Of a DNA stretch of 64,000 bases, positions 8,931 through 20,226 are shown in pieces; position 1 is the stretch's first letter; every line of letters starts with the position of its first letter. A program made the position numbers and the translations under genes. Source of the DNA: Chaenocephalus aceratus (lineage: Eukaryota > Chordata > Actinopteri > Perciformes > Channichthyidae); NCBI GenBank assembly GCA_023974075.1, contig JAMFTG010000139.1, positions 227,516-291,515 on the forward strand. Direction: 5' to 3'. The notes under the pieces are model-generated. The model searched no databases. It was given only the letters and a program-made list of their open reading frames with translations, and was not told the DNA's origin.

Positions 8931-10844
8931 ATTTATTAACATATCTAGACTATATATTATGTAGCCGTCAGTAAAGTTTCCTGCGGGAAAGGTGCTAATC
9001 CTGGTAATGACTCCACGGAGATTTCTCTCAAAATCTGCAGCTCTCGACTCTTTTTAGGGAATTGTTTTCACTACACATTCACAGTTTGGTTAAGGCCATC
9101 AACTTTGTTTAAACATCTCTTCAGTTTGTGTTAACCACAGAACTTATTTCAGGCTTATAACCAAAACATATATTAAAAAATCGTTGACTTCGAGACGAGG
9201 GAACTGGAGGAGGTAAAATGCTCCGTCTTTTCCAGATCGATACTGAACCCCTAGTGGATTCACTTGCAGAGGCGATGATTAGTTTGGACCTTTTGCGAAG
9301 AGTCTGACTTTGGTTAACAGACATATTTACAATGTTCAAAAACAGTTTGATGGTCTATTTGCTTGCCAGTACATGATTTTCTAGCTAGCTAGTTAGCCAC
9401 TGTAGCTCCACAGATAGCCTCACCTGTATCACCACAATTATTTCGCTGTGTCAACTACCAGCAACACACCCTGACAAAGCCCTGTGCATGTCACCAGTTC
9501 AACAACAAACAACAGATACATCCAGCGACTTAAGAGACAGATATGTTCTGATCAAAACGTCTCCAGGTGCTATATCTCCCCAAAGTAATGCTAGTGTTGC
9601 TCTGTGTCTGTTGTGTGAATACAAATCGCTTCAGCAAAAACAACCTCTTAAGTTAAGGCTGTGTGTCCATTGGTTTGTTTTGAAGCTTCTCTGCCGACAG
9701 GTGGTAAAGAAATCCATTATCGCAGCTTTCAGGTCATGGTTGTCCTTCGTATATTCAACATAAATCCGACTATGCAAACCTAAAGCTATCTCCAAAGCAT
9801 ACATGTTTTTAGTTTAGTTGTATCTGTTTGTTTTGTGTGGAAACCCCTGCCTGTCATTTTGTTTTCTCTGATTCGCTAAGCTCCAGGCGATGACTCCTAA
9901 ACGGCCGATCCAATCAGAAACTAGCATCACACTGTCGGCTCAGAGGAGTGAGAGCTGTTTACAAGACGGTGAAACACCCTCAGCTTTCCTCACGAAGTTG
10001 ATCCAGCAGCGTCAGGGTCTACTCATCGATCGTGTCTCCTTCGAGGACACTGATCTGAAAACACAGCATCAAATAAGAGCCCTGGCCAGCAGCAGTTCGA
10101 TGTTGTATTTTTGTTAAAAGGTCAACCATCAGAGTAGCCGTTTAAATCTCACTCTAACAAATAATGTTCTTAGAAATGCTTTTATATAACAGCGTAAACG
10201 CATCGGCGTCAGGTCTGTCCGGGTCGAATTCATCCATAGGCTTATTTCCCTTTCTCTACTTCTCATGCGGATTACCATCTAATTGACATTCATAACTGAA
10301 TATAACGTATCGAATGGACAGCTTTTCTAATACATCCACATTTTATGGAGGTTTTAAAAGACAGTACGTCTGTGTCGAAGGCTTTTTAAATGAATGTGCT
10401 CTGAATAATTGAAATCCACTTCAATACAGTGCAGCTATATTTAAAATAAGGCTTAGTTAAATTGTAATATAGCCTAAAACAGTTTGTACTATACTGTTCA
10501 AATACAGGGAAGTCAGTCGAGCCAATAAGCTTCTCAGCCACAGCTTGGTGGGTTGCTTCAGTGTCAGGCCTGAAATTAACTGTTGGCTATAAATGCCTAA
10601 TTTCAAATACAATATACACCTAACAATATTTGTACTTGTTTTTGACATGTTGAAATACCAACATGTACCCTGTACACGGGCAGATTGCCATAAACAAATG
10701 ATTTAAAACGTGTTTGTATAGGAATAAGTTTTTGATCCACAGAGGAAACGGATCAACGTTAAACTGATCACTTCAAACCGTTTTCCTCTGCATTCTCATC
10801 TCTACCAGCCGTCATGTTTGACCTTTGACCTTTGACAGTCCTGC
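8931..10844. other. No recognised gene
   Basis: Several short frames (9121-9339 minus, 9488-9763 plus, 9890-10117 plus) show no domain. On the minus strand around 10065 a run 'ISVLEGDTIDE' follows a CTGTGTTTTCAG-like acceptor but is stopped by TAG. I could not assign it. Confidence 0.45.
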
Positions 10845-10846
10845 GT

Positions 10847-11028
10847 TTCTGTTTGATTGTGGACACAGTGGGCAGGACAGATTTGTGCAGGCGGAGCTGT
10901 TGGACGATGGTTATCGCTGCGGACTGGGAACAGGCGCCCAGAACCGGATTGTACTGGGGGATTTCCAGCTGGCTGCGGCAGGACAGATGAGTCCAGGCCT
11001 GCAGAGGGATGAGGGGTGGGTTGTTTTG
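10847..11028 (+). other. Possible unassigned exon-like open stretch
   Basis: After a pyrimidine-containing TTTGACAG the plus strand stays open through 'FDCGHSGQDRFVQAELL' and 'DDGYRCGLGTGAQNRIVLGD' with balanced, protein-like composition. It ends near GT-rich GGGGTGGG, a possible donor. I do not recognise the family. It could be a coding exon of an unknown gene or chance. Confidence 0.25.
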
Positions 11029-11202
11029 GGGGGTGGGGGGTGATTTGTCCTGATTACGACAGGTGCAGTGAACAGGTTACGGCTCAGAAAGCGTGAGCAC
11101 AGATGAAACCAGAGTCGTGGGGAAACAGACAGGCACAGGTGCGTCCTTGTCTCCGGGGGAAAGTGTCTGGACTGCTGAAGTTGGGACCTCCGGATTGAAC
11201 CA

Positions 11203-11239
11203 GTACACACACAGCACACACACACACCACACACACACA

Positions 11240-11282
<43 letters not shown>

Positions 11283-11340
11283 ACACACACACACACACAC
11301 AACACACACACACACACACACACACCACACACACACACAC
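11203..11340. repeat. (CA)n microsatellite, interrupted
   Basis: Imperfect CA array with repeated CACCAC and CAACAC slips. Open frames in either direction through it are artefacts. Confidence 0.97.
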
Positions 11341-12031
11341 AGCTTCTGGTGGTGTGTCAGGCGTCCGGGCCAGGCGTGCCGAACGTACCACATAACTGCC
11401 TCTGACCTCAGCAACACAAAATGCAAAGACAGCATTGCAGCAGAAAAAAAATACTATGAGACGCAACACACACTTTAGAGAGGTCATCGATGTGTGTGTG
11501 AAGGGTCATCATTTCAACCACATCAACAGAAAGTACTTTTTTTTCAGTTGTTTTTTCAGCTGTATAGATTTGTATTCTTAGTTTATATGATGATTAAATA
11601 TCCTTATTATATGAATTTGTTTAGTCTATTTTCCCTCGCTAGATTCCTTTTTCATTTGATTTTTAATCAGATGGATGTGAAGTCAACTTGAAAAATCCTC
11701 ACAGGAGATCAAGGGGTTAAAAGGTCGCGCTGAGTGACGGAGTGGCAGCTGTCTGAAATCAGTCTCTAATCAGCGTCGCTGCACCGCATCGCACCGCACC
11801 TGAAAGAAGGCAGTAATCAAAGCTGGAGAGGGACACACTAAAGAGCGTGCGTCCAGCAGCAGCGAACCAGCAGAATACACGGCGAAGAAGCAGCAGCTCT
11901 GGTGCAGCCGTGACAAGGCTGGAGAAGCGGCCGGTGAGAGACGAACTGCGTGTTTAGTCAAGTCATACAACTTGCCGTTCGTGGCGCACGTTAGAACGTG
12001 CGTGCTAGTTCAGTGTTTGATGTCCTCAAGC
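11341..12031. other. No recognised gene
   Basis: Single-copy-looking sequence, moderately GC-rich at 11760-11990. No domain, RNA gene or mobile-element terminus was seen. Confidence 0.5.
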
Positions 12032-12599
12032 TAAAGGCCCTGACACACCAACCCGATTTTGGGAGTCAGAGGCCGTCAGAGGCTGTCGGGCATTCGCGGC
12101 GCCGTAGTCAGGTTGGTGTGTCCCGCACCGTCGACCGTGACACGCCTTATTTGGACTGCCAGACCAAATAATCACTCTGATTGGCTGTTCAGCTAGCGAA
12201 TCAGTGCATGAGAAGCGAAGCGGAAGTGAGGGACGTAAACAAACGATTTAAGAAGGCACACACAGACTGGCATTCATTTTCATCTCATCATGGCGATCTG
12301 GAATGATGCAAACGAAGACCTGCTCATCACCTTGATCCAGGAGAGGCCAGCTCTGTATGATATTACAGAGAAAAGATACTCTTCTTCTTCTCTGTCTTCA
12401 GGTTGTTGCCTCTTTTGAATGACGAATACACACTACCGCCGCCTGCTGGTAAGGAGAGTTATTGCCACTCACGCACTGAAGTCGGTGCGGTGTGTTCCCG
12501 TGCGACACATGGCCAAAACGCAGGAGAACACGGCCAGGCAACAGCCGACTTCAGCGTCGGCTAGTCCTCTGGTGACTGCTTGGTGTGTCAGGGCCTTAA
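12032..12599 (+). mobile_element. PIF/Harbinger element, 562 bp, non-autonomous
   Basis: The element 12035-12596 has perfect 17-bp inverted ends (AGGCCCTGACACACCAA ... TTGGTGTGTCAGGGCCT) and is flanked by TAA on both sides (12032-12034, 12597-12599). A 3-bp TWA duplication is the hallmark of PIF/Harbinger. It encloses a short MADF-like reading frame. The DDE nuclease gene is absent, so this is an internally deleted copy. Confidence 0.92.
12290..12418 (+). pseudogene. MADF-domain remnant in Harbinger element
   Basis: A 42-residue frame starts 'MAIWNDANEDLLITLIQERP' and continues 'ALYDITEKRYS' before degenerating into a serine run and a stop at 12416-12418. The pattern of an acidic start, then L-I-x-L-I-x-x-R-P-x-L-Y-D, is the first helix region of the MADF (Myb/SANT-like in Adf-1) DNA-binding domain. 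Many fish PIF/Harbinger elements carry such a second gene next to the nuclease gene. A full MADF domain is about 85-90 residues, so more than half is missing. The frame has a good start context in the element and probably marks the 5' end of the original gene. It is considered non-functional. Confidence 0.75.
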
Positions 12600-13259
12600 A
12601 GCAACATGAGTGTTGATTTAAAAACGAGTGTGTTTTGTTTATTGAGAGATGTAGATTGGTAATAAACGGTTTGCATGCTGCTGAGAATTCAGTCTATTAT
12701 ATTTGCATTTTTAATGACTGCATAAAAAACTGTTTAAAACATAATTTATAAAAATACATTAAAAAGTAAGAACAATATGCACAAGTGTTAAAAAGTATAT
12801 GTAAAGCATGTGTTTTTTCATTTATTATTTGATGTACATTGTATTTACAGTAATTATTTTTTATTTTTCATTTAAGGTTTTTTACCTTACAACTTACAAC
12901 ATAAACTGTACTGCAACAACAAATACCAAAGTAAAGAAGAACTCAAAAGAAACAAAGTTGTGGTCATTGTACGAGTGAAACCCTCCTATGGACTGTACCA
13001 TCCCTTTCAAGCGGGGACAACTGCAAATATACCCAAGGGCTTGACAGTACCCATAGCTAAAATGACTTTCAAAATGTCAATAATCCCATTTCCTGAGATC
13101 TTTTCAAACTTTACAAATGTATAAATAACATTTCTAACCTTTTAACTCTCGACAGTTAATTTCTCATGCATACTTGTCGTTGCCATCCTTTGAAGGGATT
13201 TGTTTAACCACAAAGGGCCATGCAGCGAGCATGAGTACACATACATGTTGAGATAAGTT
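12600..13259. other. AT-rich sequence, no gene seen
   Basis: AT-rich and featureless; no terminus or domain recognised. Confidence 0.55.
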
Positions 13260-13420
13260 ATGTGTAAGTCATTTATTGAGGTAATCCACAAGTAAAGGGA
13301 ATCAATCAGGTTACATTACTTCTATATTTTGATACTCTGATTACGTTAATGACTACATTGGATTACAGGTAACTAGTGAAAGTAACAGATTACATTTTTA
13401 ATGTGCCTGTGCATAAATGC
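13260..13420 (+). repeat. Dispersed repeat, copy 1 (GATTAC-rich MITE end)
   Basis: The words GAGGTAATCCA, TCTATATTTTGATACTC, GGATTACA, GGTAACTAGTGAAAGTAAC and ATTACATTTTTAATGT align in order with 37040-37180. The other copy ends in CCCAACCCTG, which resembles a CAGGGTTGGG transposon terminus. Divergent, hence old. Confidence 0.6.
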
Positions 13421-13479
13421 ATCCAATCGAATGTTATTTTATTTACCATAAAATCCCATTTGACAGATAGCCGGAGCTG

Positions 13480-13872
13480 GCAGAGAGTGATTATGGTTTG
13501 AGGGTGTGTTTGGACATCGGTCAGCAACAATTCTCAGCAATTTATATATTTCAGCAATTTCTCCCCCTTATCCTCCGCATTCCTGATGTAACACATCAGG
13601 TCACGGAGGTGTGGGTGGAGGCCAGCAATCCTCTGCAGCTCCGTATTCACAAACCCACGCCTACGATTCAGGGATGAAGTCTGAAGGATTTGATTTAAGT
13701 CGTAACTTCTCTTTCACTTCGTAAAAGGGTAAAGTATTTTGGGTTTGACATCCACATCGCAGGAGATAAAGGGCCCGATTCACTGCGACTTTATAGCGAG
13801 AGCTGGCTTAGAAAGAATCACACACACAAGCTACAAAGAACACAACAAAACAATCATGGGATGGGGAAGCTG
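13480..13872 (-). repeat. Longer copy of the segment inserted in the LINE
   Basis: 13617-13872 is the second copy of 2097-2351. On the minus strand an open stretch crosses the homology border: 'RRRGFVNTELQRIAGLHPHL' continuing 'RDLMCYIRNAEDKGEKLL', ending at a stop near 13510. This suggests the repeat derives from a coding element of which the left part is lost in the LINE copy. I do not recognise the protein. Confidence 0.6.
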
Positions 13873-14482
13873 ATACAAATCACATAACTGAGGCAAGACG
13901 GCTTCTTAGGATTTAAAGACGTCTATAAAATTGTGCTGAGGAAGAGGCGGTGAATCAAATGTTTGAACCGACTGCTGGATGGAGGTAAGACAAAGGGCAA
14001 GACAGAAATGTAGGTCGGCTGAAAATCAATGCTGAGCTCTGCGGCGGTGACTCAGTGAAACAACGGAGTAAACTGACAAGCAGAACGCTTTGATCAGATA
14101 CTTCTGAGACTCCGGCAGTCAGGAGGTTTTTAACCGTTAATCAGCAGTGGCTCGTTGCGCTGCATTCGATCAGTTCGGAGGCATTTCATCAGAGCCGTGG
14201 TGTTCCTGGCTGCTCCGACATCGTGTAACAACTGTAATTTCGCCTCGGCTCATGAAAGGCAGCAGAGGCGTATCAGATTGAGAAATGTAATAGTTTTCAC
14301 TGAAGCCATTTTAGGGAAAAAGGGGAGTTTTTGCTCGGTAGGGGGGCCTCCGACGGACGCTTGTGAGTGTGTGCAGCTCTGTGTTCTTCCTCCAGCGGTG
14401 TTTATGGAGCATTTAAAAGCCTCCAAATGGTTTGTGGCCTACAAGTCCTCCCCAAAGCCTCCGGGCGAGGTGCCAGCGCGGG
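13873..14482. other. No recognised gene
   Basis: A plus-strand frame at 14155-14610 overlaps the retroelement remnant on the other strand and has no own family signal. Nothing else is supported. Confidence 0.45.
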
Positions 14483-14878
14483 TTAACACCATAGACGATG
14501 TCGGCTGTCATGACGGTATGCCAGGTGAAATGGGTAGTTTTCCCCATATGAGATACTCACGACCAGGTGCAAGACAAGTAGCTGAGTTACATCTGACTGT
14601 CCCAACCTAGAAGGAACCTCCTCTCCTTTCCAGGGGTCCAAGCCTGACAGCATGGACAGGAAACGTTCAGTCTCTGGGTCAACGGTTGGACGAGGACCAG
14701 ACACAGTCTTCCAATAGGACTCGCACAGCTTAGATTGACGCAGAACGTGTTTTATGACATTCGTTCCCAATATCGACTCATCGTGCTGCCCTGGGACTAC
14801 AAGTGTGGGAACCAGAATCTTTTTCCACATCAAACGCACATTTAGGCTCAACACGTAGTCCACACACAGCTCAGACAC
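14483..14878 (-). pseudogene. LTR-retrotransposon (Ty3/Gypsy-like) pol fragment
   Basis: The minus-strand frame includes 'ILVPTLVVPG' and 'ESILGTNVIKHVLRQSK', the region after the active-site loop of a retropepsin, where I-L-G-x-N-x-I is the conserved end motif. It is followed by a linker 'FLSMLSGLDPWKGEEVP' and then, after a frame shift near 14560, 'LAPGREYLIWGKLP'-type text (14510-14560). This order is familiar from fish Gypsy-like elements, between protease and reverse transcriptase. The protease catalytic Asp motif and the RT domain are not in the window, and no LTRs are visible. It is a short decayed fragment; the superfamily call is from motif memory only. Confidence 0.5.
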
Positions 14879-15229
14879 TGCAGAGAGAGTTATGGACGTG
14901 TGTGCACGAGAGCGAGTTGCTGACTCTTTTCTTATCTGACTGATATGTGGGCGGATTTCTCTGGTTGTATTTCCATGTGAATATTAGGACCACCTTGTAA
15001 ATGTGCAAATCCTTATTTAGCCGTGCACAAACGGAGCGGAATTAGCTAAATTAAAAGCAATCAAAGTGCGGGCCTTTAATTTCCCCCTCTGTGTATTTGC
15101 GCGTGCTTTAAGGAGCCCTATTACATTGGCAGATCATGAATGGAAGTGTGTGTTGTTCACATCTTGTTATTATCTTAATGGCCACAATTACACTTTGTAA
15201 TTATATCATTTCCTCTGTATTTATATTAA
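14879..15229. other. No recognised gene
   Basis: Unremarkable sequence. Confidence 0.5.
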
Positions 15230-15640
15230 AGGTCCCGTGTCATGGCCATTTCCTCAGATCATAATTCCATCGTTGAGGTCGACTAGAATAGATTTACATT
15301 GTTCAATGTTCCAAACTCACATTGGTTTCTCACAGCATCTCTGTATAGCATGTGTATTCACATATTCCCCCCCCAGATCTAAAAAATGACTGTTTTCCAT
15401 GATCCCTGTGCATCATACAGCTCGAGACAGACTGCAAGCTACTGTATGCTCTGTAAGTTCACCATGTAGTCTGACATCAGCAGATCATTGAGTCATGAAT
15501 ACTCGGCATGGCTTTGCATCGAGGCATGCTGACCACTTGTTGGATCTGACCAATTACAGCTCGCCTTCTTCCACACAAAAACAGCCCCTCTCCTATAGGA
15601 GCAAAACACACTTTAGAGGTGTTTGGGTCTCTTTGTGGTC
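15230..15640. repeat. Probable interspersed repeat (TAAAGGTCCCGTGTCATGGCC type)
   Basis: The beginning (TAAAGGTCCCGTGTCATGGC) and the TTGAGGTCGACTAGAATAGA segment resemble a dispersed percomorph repeat that I remember in several fish genomes. No inverted ends or target duplication could be fixed, so limits are approximate. Confidence 0.35.
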
Positions 15641-16029
15641 ATTTTGTGTAACTTTGTAGTCGCTTTGTGTCCACTTGGGAACCAGTTTACTTTTCTACCG
15701 ACCAGCCCAAGAGGAGCAACGTCATGATCTTAGCATTAATGTCAGCGTGAATATCCCTCACAGAAAACTATAATGGCGGATTACGTCTGAACTGTGCTCA
15801 AGTTGCTATTAAACGTACGAAACCAGATTGAATTGCATTGGCCTCGATGGTAAGAGAGTTATGTGTTGTTGTTTGTCCTTAAGTACAGCTGTTGTCTTTT
15901 TTGGTGTCATTGCAGCTGTTCTGTTATCGTCCTGCGCCTACATGTCTCGTTAAGGGGACATCTTTTAGTTAAAGCCCGCTGATACCTTTGGGCATCTGGG
16001 TCTATGCTCTTTCAGTATCGACCGCCAGT

Positions 16030-16120
16030 TATAATAATAATACATTTAAATGAAAAACAACGTCATCTCAAGGTGCTTCACAATGCTATGAGGAGAAAAT
16101 AAAATAATAAAATATAAAGT
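16030..16120. repeat. LINE/SINE 3'-tail-like fragment
   Basis: ATAATAATAATACATTTAA followed by CAAGGTGCTTCACAATGCTAT corresponds to the same dispersed tail seen at 33950-34020 and 48709-48800 (GTGCTCAAAGACGCTTTACA). Confidence 0.5.
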
Positions 16121-17881
16121 TATCTACCTGAATGCACACGCAAGCTCACCGTATATAAGGCGGCCTCGCCTCCTTACGGTCATCCTACACCCTCTTCAGC
16201 AAGCGGCATAGGACAGACAGGGCCCCAAGTAGAGGGCTCCGCCTGTGCTTATATAGTTAGGGTTAATGTCATCATCACATGATAGAATTAGTTGAGCCAG
16301 GCAGGAAAAGGCCAAACATTTAATTTGTTCTTTTAATATATAATTTAAAATGGACGTGTCCTCACAGATATAGAGAGGCTACAAGTGTGTTTACAGTCTC
16401 ACCTTTACCTGAGGAAGTACGCTTTTATTCAAAATCTTATGTCGATGTCGATGGAGGAACACTGGGAGCTAGATGGCATTAACAAAAACCCCTGAAAGTT
16501 GGGTTCAATACAAAAGCTGAATTCAGGTAGAGGGCAGACGGCTGGGTGGACCCTTGTTTTCAGTGAGCTCCCCTTCAGTCTTCCGTGATGTTTGCACAAA
16601 GTTTAATTTCATTAAAAGAGTATTTATTGGATGACTGTGAAGCGCTCACAATGCTCGACCTCATCTCCCCGACAGCTGCCTCTTCTCTAATTGAAAGAAG
16701 TGAACCTGCTGAACGGACACTTTTCAGTTCAAACGCTGGAAACCGGCCCGATTGGACAGATTTTAATATCGTGACAGCGCCGAGTTATGATGCAAATACT
16801 GGAGAGCATGCGAGCCAGAGATTTAGTTCGGGACAGGAACTGAATTTTAAATATGAGCATTTCAAAGGACGACTGTTTAATATTCTGTTTTGTCAACGAA
16901 TCTGAAAGGAAAGACCAAACGTCTGTTTGAAACGAATGTATCATACTTGTCTGTGTGTCGTTAGCATATCTTATTTTAAATGTACCTCTGTGTGCAATTA
17001 GTCCGGGGGTAAAAAAAGCTAAAAAATAAAAGCTATAGAAATAGTTGGTGACAAATTCCCACTCTGACACCCATCACTCTCTACTGATTATTAACCCCCC
17101 CCTCCCCACACTCAGCTAACACAATGTCACGCTGAAGTAAGACAACATCCTCTGATTACAGGCGGTTTATATTCGTCAGGTGTCCATAAACACGACTCCA
17201 AATGAATGCTAATGTTGCTCAGCGTCGGCTCAGAGTGTAACTAAGCCAACACATCCGCCATATTAACTTTGTAAGGTGACAATATGTCAATGTTGTGTTT
17301 ACAGCTTGTCGCGCCGCCTCAAAGTCAATTCATTCAGGTTCAATGTGTCAGAGACTGAAGGGTTCATCGCATAAAAGTAGTTCCCTGTCTCTATGTTATG
17401 TAAAATGTATTTAAGCTTATGAAGGTTTAGCATTTGACTGGTGTATCTGTTTATGGTGAGCTTATTTGAACAATTGTATATACTTTAAGCTAAATGTATA
17501 GCAATGCATCATTTAGCATGTTCAATATTTATTGACAAAGTAACTAATAGATCATTTTGACATGGCTTCATTGAATACTTGATTCTGATTGGTCAATTTG
17601 GACAATCCAGAGGTTGTTAATTTTCCCCAACAGACCATTGCTAAGGAGATCAAGGGACTATGTGCAGTCATATCAATCTGCAGAAAGAAGTTTGGTCAAT
17701 TCAATGTCAGTTGTGGACAACAATATATGAGTTTTCATCCGTCAGAAAACACCATGGAGTACTTTTTGATTTTCAAGTTTGAAATTGAGGAGAGCGTGAC
17801 ACTTTGCATTCAAGATGGCCAATCAGTGTCTCAGTAAAAAAAAGGAAAGAGACAACGAAGGTTAAAAGACAGAGAGCTGGA
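16121..17881. other. No recognised gene
   Basis: Frames at 16585-16905 (plus), 16729-17070 (minus) and 17589-17837 (plus) have no recognisable family. Apart from those it is plain non-coding sequence. Confidence 0.45.
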
Positions 17882-18163
17882 CATCAGAGAAATCAACAGA
17901 AGAAGACGGACAGGAAGTAAACACTAAAGGGAACAGCAGAAGAAGACAGACATGAAGCAAACACTAAAGGGAACATCAGAAGAAGACAGACAGGAAGCAA
18001 ACACTAAAGGGAACAGCAGAAGAAGACAGACAGGAAGTAAACACTAAAGGGAACAGCAGAAGAAGACAGACAGGAAGTAAACACTAAAGGGAACAGCAGA
18101 AGAAGACAGACATGAAGCAAACACTAAAGGGAACAGCAGAAGAAGACAGACAGGAAGTAAACT
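17882..18163. repeat. 40-bp minisatellite, left part
   Basis: Tandem units with a period of 40 bp (AAACACTAAAGGGAACAGCA followed by GAAGAAGACAGACAGGAAGT), differing mainly at AGT/AGC and CAG/CAT positions. The array is cut at 18163 by an inverted-repeat element and continues at 18530. Confidence 0.95.
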
Positions 18164-18530
18164 GTGGGTGTTTCTCAAAGTCGAGGAAGGCTGCTCCAGA
18201 GCCACTATTTCAAGCATGCTACGTCATCGAGTGCCGCCGAAGGACTGTTCCAATGTCCAGGATGCTTGGAATTCTACCGAGGCCGGCGTACTTCGTAGCG
18301 GGACATTTTGAGTCTGCACATGTGTAGACTCCGCGGTCTTAAAAACCCCACAATCCGATTTCCGCCAAAGATTTGGAAATTGGTCCGTGCGCCGAAATCG
18401 CACTCCATTTAAGGCGGGGCCTCTCATAAGACGCACACCTGTTAGCCTGTTCCACAATTCTTCGTTTTCCGAGGCTAGGAAGGATTCTTTCCTCGCTTCG
18501 GAAGGAAGTCGACATTGAGAAACACCCACT
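18161..18530. mobile_element. TIR element (366 bp) inserted in the minisatellite
   Basis: Perfect 15-bp inverted ends GTGGGTGTTTCTCAA (18164-18178) and TTGAGAAACACCCAC (18515-18529). ACT flanks both sides (18161-18163 and 18528-18530), partly overlapping the right terminus, so a 3-bp duplication is likely but ambiguous. The interior is GC-rich with CCGAGG words and encodes no transposase. A 3-bp duplication would fit PIF/Harbinger; superfamily uncertain. Confidence 0.85.
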
Positions 18531-18650
18531 AAAGGGAACAGCAGAAGAAGACAGACAGGAAGTAAACACTAAAGGGAACAGCAGAAGAAGACAGACAGGA
18601 AGTAAACACTAAAGGAACAGCAGAAGAAGACCGACAGGAAGTAAACACAG
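18530..18650. repeat. 40-bp minisatellite, right part
   Basis: Continuation of the array at 17882-18163 in the same phase of the 40-bp unit; about three units, the last with AAAGGAACAGC (one G lost). Confidence 0.95.
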
Positions 18651-20044
18651 GAACAAAATGAAAGTGGCCAAGAGCTACTTGCATCACATCGCTTACATTT
18701 ATTCATATAGCCCTCATCAGTTGAATTAAGCTATACTTTTGTACAAGTGTGAAATTGCAATACCTAAAGCTCATCACAAATCTTAACTTCACATCAAGGT
18801 CCAAGAAAACGAAAAATGTCTCACATATTATTATGGCCCACATCGTAGGCCTAAGTAAGTCACTGAGAATTCACATAGATGTCCTTAATCACCAACTGAC
18901 AAGCATCGTTTGCACTTATGGTCAAATAAGTGCCTTCACTCTTTTCTACAGTAGTGAGATGAAAGGCGCTGCATGGAGTCCACCATAGAGGGGTGTGCTG
19001 GACCCACTCAGGTTCGCTCTAATAGAGTCATTTACATGTTCATCAGTCGGTCTTGTTCTGTGTTTAGATTTCATGCCAGAAAAAGCTGCTTCACAAAGCG
19101 ATGTATACAGAACCAAATAAAGCAGACATGTTCAGTGCTGCTTGGTGAATGCTCTTATAGTTTTCTGGGCATATACAGGCTCCATGTTGTGAGTTTTGCT
19201 GAGACTTAAACTGAACATGATTTTGGAGATTTATAACCTCCATCTCCACAGGATTGACACTGAACAGTTCAGCCATCTTTTTCATCTTCGTCTTCGTCTT
19301 GACATTACATTTAAACCATAATAAATCAACTGTATAGGTCTAGCCTCCCTATATCTGTGTGTGAAATGGTTCCATCCTCAAAAACAAAAAAACTAATACT
19401 TCTGCAGCTTCTAGCAACGGTCTTCTGTTAAAAAAAGGATACTGAATGTCCTGAATGAGGCATCACACACATGACTTGAGTCTGAACACAGCAGACAACA
19501 GGAGTATTTACAACAGCATTATAAAAACAAAAATACTGCATGTGGGTGCACACTCACATTCTCTGTCTTGCTGTTACATAAATCCCATGAATGTATGAGA
19601 TTAAGTTAGCTTCATTATATCTCAGTGATTAAGTGAATAATAAAGTTTCTATCGGGTCACTATCAGCCTGTCACTCGTTATTTTCAGGAGGGGGCGGGGT
19701 TTGGAGGAACGGAGAGGAGACGGTGATCGCGGAAGCTTTCCTCCTGCCTTCACAAACTGTACACACGTACAGTATTTATCAACTGAAAATAGCAAGAGGA
19801 CATTCATACTCTGCAATCCAAGACTTGATTAAATCCACCAAACACCTGACATGACGATAACGAGTGTTTTTCAAAAAACACATATCCCTCCCTGTGTGTC
19901 TCTGAGCCGCAGCGACACGGACTGATTCAGAGCGGGTCATTCGGCTGTTGGTTCTGACTGGTGTTGCTGGAGAAAGCAGACTGCTCCGTGTGTGGTGTCG
20001 CTGTGCCGCTGTCACGTCTGTTCCTTGATCTCTGCGTCACGGAC
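18651..20044. other. No recognised gene
   Basis: Several short frames without family signal (18749-19209, 19633-19854). Nothing else is supported. Confidence 0.45.
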
Positions 20045-20226
20045 CAATTTAATGTTCGTGTGACAGAAAAAATTCTAAAATAAAAAAACTTTATTGTCCA
20101 GCCGCGGCCGAAAAATCAAGAATCAATCTTACTACGCTATAATCGACAATCGAGCGGCGAGCTACTGAAAAGCTGCCCGGGCCGCGAGCTACCGGTAGCT
20201 CGCGATCGACGTGTTGGAGAGCCCTG
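20045..20226 (-). mobile_element. hAT element right end (5' truncated)
   Basis: Read on the minus strand, the segment starts CAGGGCTCTCCAACACGTCG and continues GATCGCGAGCTACCGGTAGC, a familiar fish hAT terminus. The opposite end with its inverted repeat is not present upstream to about 19000, so this is a fragment and no target duplication can be given. Confidence 0.6.

Noticed and set aside
14155..14610. 151-codon plus-strand frame
   Set aside because: Overlaps the retroelement remnant on the opposite strand and shows no family resemblance or splice support.
17882..18650. CRISPR-like spacing of repeats
   Set aside because: Units are contiguous without unique spacers, in a eukaryotic context; a minisatellite with an inserted element explains it.
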